NCBI GenBank assembly: GCA_934645275.1
Contig: CAKUDW010000136.1
Span: 1 to 5,886 of the forward strand
DNA: 5,886 bases
Reading direction: 5' to 3'
DNA from: an uncultured Clostridia bacterium
Lineage (GTDB): Bacteria > Bacillota_A > Clostridia > Christensenellales > Aristaeellaceae
The translations under genes were made by a program, and so were the position numbers. Of this stretch, positions 1-4,587 are shown piece after piece. The notes beneath the pieces were generated by a model. The model did no database searches. It was given only the letters and a program-made list of their open reading frames with translations, and had not been told where the DNA came from. The first letter of the stretch is position 1, and every line of letters starts with the position of its first letter.

Positions 1-201
1 GTGTTGGCCGTCATGCAGAAGCTGGCGCAGAGCGGACTCACAATGCTGGTGGTCACGCATGAAATGGGCTTTGCCCGCAATGTTGCCGACAAAGTAGTTT
101 TCATGGACGGCGGCGTGATTGTGGAGCAGGGCGCGCCGGCCGAGGTGCTCGGTAACCCGAATACGCCGCGCCTGCGCGAATTCCTGGCGCGTGTGCTGTA
201 A
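1..201 (+). CDS. Polar amino-acid ABC transporter ATP-binding protein, C-terminal fragment
   Basis: This is the last 66 residues of the ATPase subunit that drives uptake of a polar amino acid such as glutamine, histidine or cystine through a membrane permease. The segment LVVTHEMGFARNVADKVVF is the H-loop region (switch histidine in THEM), and THEMGFAR is a signature of the polar amino-acid uptake family (GlnQ/HisP/ArtP type). It is followed by the usual FMDGGVIVEQG strand and ends in the family's typical FLARVL-like tail, so the C-terminus is complete. Walker A, the signature motif and Walker B lie outside the window. The GTG at position 1 is therefore probably an internal valine codon and not a start. 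The substrate cannot be told from this fragment. The gene is convergent with the rest of the window. Confidence 0.93.
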   Translation: MLAVMQKLAQSGLTMLVVTHEMGFARNVADKVVFMDGGVIVEQGAPAEVLGNPNTPRLREFLARVL

Positions 202-224
202 AGAAGAGCCTGTATTAAAATTAT

Positions 225-253
225 GAGGGGCGGTTTCCAAGAAACCGTCCCTC
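225..253 (-). terminator. Rho-independent terminator between convergent genes
   Basis: A 13-bp stem (225-237 pairs with 241-253, one G-U wobble on one strand) closes a 3-base loop (238-240). Read on the minus strand it is followed by a U-rich run (ATAATTTTAATA), and it starts 16 bases after the stop of the SPFH gene, so it best serves the minus-strand operon. It also lies 23 bases after the ABC ATPase stop, but on the plus strand the downstream sequence (GAAACGTATTC) has no T-run, so termination in that direction would be weaker. Confidence 0.82.
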
Positions 254-269
254 GAAACGTATTCAGGCG

Positions 270-1607
270 TTACTGAAGGTCGTTATCGTCGAAGGGATCG
301 CCGCATTCGGGGCAGAATTTTGGTGGATGCGCGGGATCGGCGGGCTGCCAACCACATTTATCGCAGCGGTAGACCGGCGCGCCCGCAGGACGCTTTGCAC
401 CGCATTCGGAACAGAACTTGCCGGTGTTGACCGCGCCACAGGCACAGGTCCAGCCCTGCGCAGGTTGAGGTTCAGGCTTTTTTGCGCCGCACTCGGGACA
501 GAATTTGCCGGTGGCCGTCGCGCCGCAGGCACATTTCCAGGCGTTCGCGCTCTGTTGCGCCGGCACGCTCTGCTGCGGTGTCTGTGCCTGTTGCTGCGCG
601 CCCATCTGGAAAAGCTGCGCGGTGTTCACGCCACCGCCCTGTTGGGCCATATTCATGCCCATGAAGCCGGTGAATGCGCCGCTCTGGTTTTTAGCCGCAT
701 CCTGCATGGCCTGCGCCTGCGCGCCCACCAGATGTGCGGCCGCCATGTTTGCATTGCGGAACACGGCGTTGCGCTGAAGCTCCTTGATCATCGCCTCGTC
801 CTCTTCAGAGGCTTTTACGGAATTGACGCCGAAGGACACGATTTCCACGCCGCGCAGGTTGGCCCACTTTTCAGAGAGCACATCGTTGAGCGCATCCGCA
901 ATTTCCGCGGTGTGGCCGGGCAACGCGCTGTAACGAATGCCCATTTCTGAAATCTTTGCAAATGCAGGCTGGAGCGCCGTCAGCAGTTCGCTCTTGAGCT
1001 GGCCGTCGATGCGCTCGCGTGTGTATTCGCCATCCACATTGCCGCAGACGTTGGCGTAGAACAGCATCGGATTGGTGATGCGATAGCTGTATTCGCCGAA
1101 GCAGCGGATGGAAATATCCACGTCCAGACCGATATTATTGTCTACCACGCGGAAGGGTACCGGGCTCGGCGTGCCATATTTGTTGCCGGGAATCTCCTTC
1201 GCGTTGAAGAAATAGACGCGCTGATCTCTGCCCGCCTGCCCGCCGAAGGACAATCTTTCGAACGTGGCATGCAGTACTGCGCCCAGTTTGCCCTTGCCAA
1301 ACTCACCGGCGAAGATGCTGGGTTCGCCGTTCTGGTCGAAGATGTACTCGCCAGGCTCAGCGCAGAAGTCCACAATTCTGCCCTGATCCACAATCATCAT
1401 GCACTGGCCTTCATTCACGGCAATGACTGAACCTTCGCTGATAACGTTGTCATCCTCGTGACGGCTTCCGCCAAAGCGCCCCTTCGTCTTTTTTTGAGCT
1501 TTGGATACCAATACATTGTCTGGCAGGGAATCTACATAAAAGTATTCCTTCCACTGGCTGGCAAGCGTGCCGCCTGCGGCGTTCAAGGCTGCTGCAATCA
1601 AACCCAT
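270..1607 (-). CDS. SPFH-domain protein with three C-terminal zinc ribbons (YdjI-like)
   Basis: This 445-residue protein matches the stomatin/prohibitin-like family that includes Bacillus subtilis YdjI, often annotated as a virion-core-protein-like SPFH protein. A beta-rich SPFH region covers about residues 20-270, including EYFYVDSLPDNVLV, VNEGQCMMIVDQGRI, the AEPGEY turn and RIDGQLKSELL. An Ala/Gln-rich helical stretch (about 270-350) follows. Three zinc ribbons come last, with cysteines at 359/361/370/373, 388/390/399/402 and 415/418/432/435. I see no convincing membrane helix at the N-terminus, so it is probably cytosolic and recruited to the membrane. The ATG start is backed by an AGGAGG 8 bases upstream. 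The gene lies 15 bases after the zinc-ribbon membrane protein, so the two are likely cotranscribed. In B. subtilis the corresponding proteins belong to a sigma-W-regulated envelope-stress operon with PspA. A similar role here is inferred. Confidence 0.92.
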   Translation of the reverse strand: MGLIAAALNAAGGTLASQWKEYFYVDSLPDNVLVSKAQKKTKGRFGGSRHEDDNVISEGSVIAVNEGQCMMIVDQGRIVDFCAEPGEYIFDQNGEPSIFAGEFGKGKLGAVLHATFERLSFGGQAGRDQRVYFFNAKEIPGNKYGTPSPVPFRVVDNNIGLDVDISIRCFGEYSYRITNPMLFYANVCGNVDGEYTRERIDGQLKSELLTALQPAFAKISEMGIRYSALPGHTAEIADALNDVLSEKWANLRGVEIVSFGVNSVKASEEDEAMIKELQRNAVFRNANMAAAHLVGAQAQAMQDAAKNQSGAFTGFMGMNMAQQGGGVNTAQLFQMGAQQQAQTPQQSVPAQQSANAWKCACGATATGKFCPECGAKKPEPQPAQGWTCACGAVNTGKFCSECGAKRPAGAPVYRCDKCGWQPADPAHPPKFCPECGDPFDDNDLQ

Positions 1608-1615
1608 AGTCGATG

Positions 1616-1621
1616 CCTCCT
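1616..1621 (-). promoter_or_regulatory. Ribosome binding site of the SPFH gene
   Basis: The minus strand reads AGGAGG here, 8 bases before the ATG at 1605-1607. It sits in the 15-base gap right after the stop codon of the upstream zinc-ribbon gene. This fixes the start and supports cotranscription of the pair. Confidence 0.85.
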
Positions 1622-1622
1622 G

Positions 1623-2906
1623 TTATTTCTTCTCTGTATTGTTTTCTATCTTGCGACGGGTCGTGTTTTCATACAGAAAATGATCGTAGCTCATTTCCAA
1701 ATAGAAAGACCCATCACAGGCATAGTTTTCTGCCGCGCTCTGGCGCGCAGCCTGTTTGAGCTGCCCCTTCAGCGCGCCGACTACCGCCAGTGCGACGATG
1801 GCCGCAACCACAGCGCCGATTAGCAGCGAACCGCCGCCCAACGCGTCGGCCAGCGCCAGTATCAGCGCCGCAACGCCGAATATTCCGGCGAATATGCCAC
1901 CGCCCCACAGCAGCGCCTTCTTTTTATCAGTCGGAACGTCGGTGGTCAGCTTGCCAGTCTGGCCATTGATGGCAAAGGTGTGGGTTTTATCTTCCTTCAC
2001 AGTGCTAATCAGCCATACGGGCATCAGCACGGGCGTAACCTTGCCGCCCTCGGCCTGAATGTGCCTGCTGCGTTCGCTTACTGTGTTGTAGCCCTTCACA
2101 GTATCGCGCATGGCGTTGGCAACGCTGTGTTCCACGCGTTCTACCGCGCGGCCCTCGCATGCGCCGCTGTCCACGTCGGCATGGTCTGCCAGCGCGCCTG
2201 CCAGCACGGCGGGGGAGAAGGGTACGGCGGCGCTCAGATCATAGGGCTCCAGTGATTCGGTAATCTTGTTGTCCAATTTTACGCTGCCGTCTACGGGAAT
2301 GCTTTCAAAGCGCATGCCGCCACGGCGACGCACGGCATAGTGCTCCGTGCGGGTGATTTCCCATTCGCCGCGACGTTCGGTGTGCTGCTTTTCGGCGTTG
2401 TACACGATATCGGCGTGCGCATCGCAGTCGAATAGCCAATAGGGTACATACAGCCTGCGCATTTCCGCGATGCGGTTGCGCCCATGAAGAAAGATGTTCG
2501 GTAGCAGCTTCTTGCCCTTGAAATAGTCTTCGAACTGGCGCTGCGCCTGTTCCTGCGTCACCGTGAAGGGAATCACCTTCTCGGGCTTCACGCCGCCTTC
2601 GATGCGGTCGGGCAAAATCGTCGGGCTACCGCAATAGGGACATTCGGTGGCGGTAGTGGTGTCCTCGGTCATCAACTCCGCGCCGCAATTCTCGCATATG
2701 TAGGCCTGCACGCCCACTTCACCCGCCTGAAAGCTTTCCTTTGGGCGGTCAAATGAAATCTGCTCGCCGCTTTCGGCAGTATTAATCATTTCAAGCGCTT
2801 CGGTATCGTAGGTATTTCCGCAGGCGGCACATTCCAGCTTGCCGCTTGCGCCGCTGAATTTTAGCGGCCCGCCGCAGCAGGGACAGTTATAACTGGCAGT
2901 ACTCAT
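1623..2906 (-). CDS. Zinc-ribbon membrane protein (YdjG-like, TFIIB-type zinc ribbon)
   Basis: This is a 427-residue protein of the family that includes B. subtilis YdjG. It is sometimes labelled PriA-like or TFIIB-type zinc ribbon because of its fingers, but there is no helicase domain. Two N-terminal zinc ribbons are visible: C8/C11 with C26/C29, and C71/C74 with C89/C92. A soluble region follows with the paired family motifs YVPYWLFD (153-160) and PVLMPVWLI (292-300), and a FAINGQTGKL segment (311-320). Two hydrophobic helices lie at about 331-352 and 358-378, separated by a Gly-rich turn, and are followed by a basic/polar tail. The fingers and the middle region are thus probably cytoplasmic on a hairpin membrane anchor. 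The ATG has a good upstream AGGAAGG. It is the first gene of the pair with the SPFH gene and probably anchors that protein at the membrane, which is inferred from the B. subtilis system. Confidence 0.9.
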   Translation of the reverse strand: MSTASYNCPCCGGPLKFSGASGKLECAACGNTYDTEALEMINTAESGEQISFDRPKESFQAGEVGVQAYICENCGAELMTEDTTTATECPYCGSPTILPDRIEGGVKPEKVIPFTVTQEQAQRQFEDYFKGKKLLPNIFLHGRNRIAEMRRLYVPYWLFDCDAHADIVYNAEKQHTERRGEWEITRTEHYAVRRRGGMRFESIPVDGSVKLDNKITESLEPYDLSAAVPFSPAVLAGALADHADVDSGACEGRAVERVEHSVANAMRDTVKGYNTVSERSRHIQAEGGKVTPVLMPVWLISTVKEDKTHTFAINGQTGKLTTDVPTDKKKALLWGGGIFAGIFGVAALILALADALGGGSLLIGAVVAAIVALAVVGALKGQLKQAARQSAAENYACDGSFYLEMSYDHFLYENTTRRKIENNTEKK

Positions 2907-2913
2907 GTATTAT

Positions 2914-2921
2914 TCCTTCCT
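2914..2921 (-). promoter_or_regulatory. Ribosome binding site of the zinc-ribbon gene
   Basis: The minus strand reads AAGGAAGG here, 7 bases before the ATG at 2904-2906. It lies in the 31-base gap after the preceding gene's TAG. I saw no convincing -35/-10 pair in that gap, so transcription may come from further upstream or from a promoter inside the preceding reading frame. Confidence 0.75.
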
Positions 2922-2937
2922 TTGCTTCAATAAAGGT

Positions 2938-3368
2938 CTATCCTGCCTGGAGTTCGTAAATCGTCTGACACAGGTCGGCGCATTGGCCGCGCAGCAGCGC
3001 TTCGGTGCGCACGTCCATATTTTTGCGATATTCTGAAGGTTCAGGGCAGCCGTCTGCTGCTCTAATCAGAGTGTGGAAAACATTTGGGAGGCGGCAATAG
3101 TGGTGCGATTCCCTTCGGGGGAAGCAGCAAGTCATTTGCCGTAGAGCGTGTTCGGTTCCAGCCCTGCATATTCCTGAAACCATTTCACGGCCTCTTCGGT
3201 TTGCTTTCCGAACATGCCGTCCGGTTCCGCGAACAGAAAACCCGTTTCAAATAGCATCTGTTGTAGCGCGGCGGCCTCATTGCCGCTGTCGTCCATTCGC
3301 AGTTCTGCTGTTGCACAGGCGGAAGCCGGCAGCAGGCATATCAACAGAATGCATGCAATTCTTTTCAA
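2938..3368 (-). pseudogene. Small secreted peptidoglycan-binding protein, frameshifted (full extent)
   Basis: The reading frame that begins at 3368 stops with TGA at 3132-3134, yet the -1 frame remains open to a TAG at 2938-2940 and has coding-like G/C-rich third positions near its end (DVRTEALLRGQCADLCQTIYELQ). Adding one A to the AAA codon at 3135-3137 joins the two frames into a 143-residue protein reading NTLYGKMTCC across the junction. This creates a second G-x-x-G-K-x-T-like element (LYGKMT) that echoes DGMFGKQT earlier in the protein, as expected at the edge of a PG_binding_1 unit. The C-terminal 65 residues, with several Cys and His, match nothing I recognise. The lesion may be a true pseudogene mutation, a homopolymer sequencing error, or much less likely a programmed frameshift. 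The next gene starts 31 bases downstream. Confidence 0.68.
3132..3368 (-). CDS. Peptidoglycan-binding domain protein, N-terminal readable part
   Basis: These 78 codons start at a TTG. The first 19-21 residues form a signal peptide: a Lys-Arg N-region, a hydrophobic core (IACILLICLLP) and a small-residue cleavage region (ASACA|TA). The Cys at 18 hints at a lipobox, but position -3 is Ala, so signal peptidase I is more likely. Residues 25-78 resemble a PG_binding_1 unit: NEAAALQQMLFETGFL, then PDGMFGKQTEEAVKWFQEYAGL, which is the classical helix, DGxFGxxT turn and AVxxFQ pattern. It would bind the wall outside the membrane. No catalytic domain is present. The TTG is preferred over the ATG at 3384-3386 because an AGAGGA lies 8-9 bases before the TTG, while the ATG has no Shine-Dalgarno site. 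Confidence 0.72.
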   Translation of the reverse strand: MKRIACILLICLLPASACATAELRMDDSGNEAAALQQMLFETGFLFAEPDGMFGKQTEEAVKWFQEYAGLEPNTLYGK

Positions 3369-3376
3369 GGTATCAT

Positions 3377-3383
3377 TTCCTCT
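3377..3383 (-). promoter_or_regulatory. Ribosome binding site that selects a TTG start
   Basis: The minus strand reads AGAGGAA here, 8 bases before the TTG at 3366-3368. The alternative ATG at 3384-3386 sits immediately upstream of this site and has no purine-rich site of its own. Starting at the TTG also gives a textbook signal peptide beginning Met-Lys-Arg. Confidence 0.65.
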
Positions 3384-3407
3384 CATAATTCTATGGCTAC
3401 CGCCAAT

Positions 3408-3427
3408 ATTCCTGCTGTTGCGGGAAT
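3408..3427. repeat. Short inverted repeat in the intergenic gap
   Basis: A 7-bp stem (3408-3414 with 3421-3427, one wobble) encloses a 6-base loop. It lies in the 187-base non-coding stretch (3369-3555) between the peptidoglycan-binding gene and the leucine-rich-repeat gene. A TTT run follows on the plus strand, where there is no gene to terminate. On the minus strand it would sit in the leader of the peptidoglycan-binding gene. It may be an operator, a leader hairpin or chance. I found no clear -35/-10 promoter pair in this gap. Confidence 0.25.
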
Positions 3428-3555
3428 TTTGACGCAGCAAAACCGGAATTCTGCGAAAGGTGAGCTTCGAAGAAAGTGTCGATGCTCTCCGGTGGAAATA
3501 AAGCCTGAAACGTTTTGCATCGTCACGATGGATGGTATGGAGCGCGGTGCGCAGT

Positions 3556-4557
3556 TTATTCGGCTGCAAAGCGCATCAGCATGGAGCCCAGATAGTCCAG
3601 CTCGAAGCCTGTTTCCGTGAATACCAGGTTCAGCGGCTGACCGTAATAGTCAATGGCGAGTCCGTCCGCTTCGCCGCTCGCTGCGGGCACCTTGGTCCTC
3701 GTCCACTTGAGGGTGGGGATCGGCGTGCCTGCCAGTACGAAATCGACGGTGCCGTTCTCGTGGAGAATGAAGGTGTATTCCATGCCGCCCAGCTGCGCAG
3801 CAGTCATGTTGTAGCCGTTTACATCGGCGTCAGTCAGAATAAATTTCTTTTCCAACAGGCCGCTCAGGCTGTCGATACCTGCACCGCTTGCTTCGACTGG
3901 CATTTCGGGCGCAGGTGCGGCTTCTGGCTCAGGCGCAGCTTCGGACGCAGCAGGTGTTTCTGGCACGGTCTCAGTGGTCGTCGAGGGCTGAAGGGCGGAT
4001 TCACTGGCTTCGGTTAGTACTGCCTCAGGCAGCAGCGCGGCTGCGTCGGGCGCTTCGGGCCGTGTGTGCGCGCATTTTTCGTGGGTTACGGTAATTTCGC
4101 TGGGATTTTCGCTCCAGCTCATGCAGTTCTGCGCGAAATTGAGCGTATCCTCATTTGCGTTTGCAGGCACATGTACGCTTAGCTGCGGTGCGGCGGTAAG
4201 CAGGAGCAGACCATTCTCCAGGTCTCTGTCGAAACACAGTTCGCTGAGATTCGGGCATTCCATGGCAAAGGTTTCGCCGATAGTTCTGACTCTTTCGGTA
4301 AAGTGCAGGCTGGTCAGGTTTTCACAGGCGGTGAACGCGCCGGTTTCAACTTCATCCGCATCCGCTACGAAGGTGGTCAGACCGGAATGGTTGAAAGCGT
4401 TCTCGGCGATCTTCTGTACGTGCGCGCCGAAATACAGGTTTTCCAGCGCGTCGGTGCTGTCGAAAGCGTAGCTATCGATCACGCGCACACCGTTCATGAA
4501 CGCCACGTTTTTCAGATTGCGGCAGAGTGCGAACGCGCTCTTTCCGGTACTTTCCAC
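3556..4557 (-). CDS. C-terminal remainder of the BspA-like protein: repeats, linker and beta-rich domain
   Basis: These 333 codons follow the TAG in the same frame. The first possible start is a GTG at 4555-4557, but it has no Shine-Dalgarno site and falls inside the repeat sequence ICYAPVESTGKSAF, so independent translation is doubtful. Residues 1-125 hold more BspA-type repeats (VRVIDSYAFDS, VQKIAENAFNHS, VRTIGETFAMEC). Residues about 164-224 are a low-complexity linker rich in Pro, Ala, Glu, Ser and Thr, as in wall-spanning proteins. Residues about 228-333 form a compact beta-rich domain: KKFILTDADVNGYNMTAAQLGG, then MEYTFILHENGTVDFVLAG, KWTRTKV, LAIDYYGQPLNLVFTETGFEL. The pattern resembles the small lipocalin-like domains seen at the ends of clostridial extracellular proteins, which is a tentative match. 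There is no LPxTG motif or C-terminal membrane helix. Confidence 0.72.
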   Translation of the reverse strand: MESTGKSAFALCRNLKNVAFMNGVRVIDSYAFDSTDALENLYFGAHVQKIAENAFNHSGLTTFVADADEVETGAFTACENLTSLHFTERVRTIGETFAMECPNLSELCFDRDLENGLLLLTAAPQLSVHVPANANEDTLNFAQNCMSWSENPSEITVTHEKCAHTRPEAPDAAALLPEAVLTEASESALQPSTTTETVPETPAASEAAPEPEAAPAPEMPVEASGAGIDSLSGLLEKKFILTDADVNGYNMTAAQLGGMEYTFILHENGTVDFVLAGTPIPTLKWTRTKVPAASGEADGLAIDYYGQPLNLVFTETGFELDYLGSMLMRFAAE

Positions 4558-4584
4558 GGGCGCATAACAGATGAAGGTTTCCAG

Positions 4585-4587
4585 CTA
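4585..4587 (-). other. In-frame TAG stop inside the leucine-rich-repeat gene
   Basis: The minus strand reads CAG TAG CTG, with repeat sequence intact on both sides. One base change from a sense codon (for example CAG, AAG, GAG, TCG or TAT/TAC) would restore the frame. TAG is also the apparent stop of the gene ending at 2938, which argues against general reassignment of TAG in this genome. Confidence 0.8.

Noticed and set aside
327..950. Plus-strand open frame of 207 codons
   Set aside because: It is antisense to the zinc ribbons and SPFH region and rich in Arg, Ala, Cys and Leu without domain structure.
3132..3183. Programmed -1 frameshift in the peptidoglycan-binding gene
   Set aside because: No X-XXY-YYZ slippery heptamer is present in the reading frame near the stop, and I saw no clear stimulatory hairpin. 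A lost A in the AAA run is simpler.
3387..3555. Promoter for the peptidoglycan-binding gene
   Set aside because: Several AT-rich hexamers exist on the minus strand (for example TAGAAT near 3390), but none has an acceptable -35 element at 16-18 bases, so none is annotated.
3369..3569. Longer N-terminus for the peptidoglycan-binding protein starting at 3569
   Set aside because: It would bury the signal peptide in the middle of the protein and overlap the end of the leucine-rich-repeat gene. The added residues are basic and look non-coding.
4555..4557. Independent GTG start for the downstream half of the leucine-rich-repeat gene
   Set aside because: There is no Shine-Dalgarno site at a suitable distance, and the codon is inside a continuing repeat.
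4585..4587. Reassignment of TAG to an amino acid in this genome
   Set aside because: The small gene ending at 2938-2940 appears to use TAG as its normal stop, and general TAG reassignment is not expected in this kind of bacterium. Only one internal TAG is seen.
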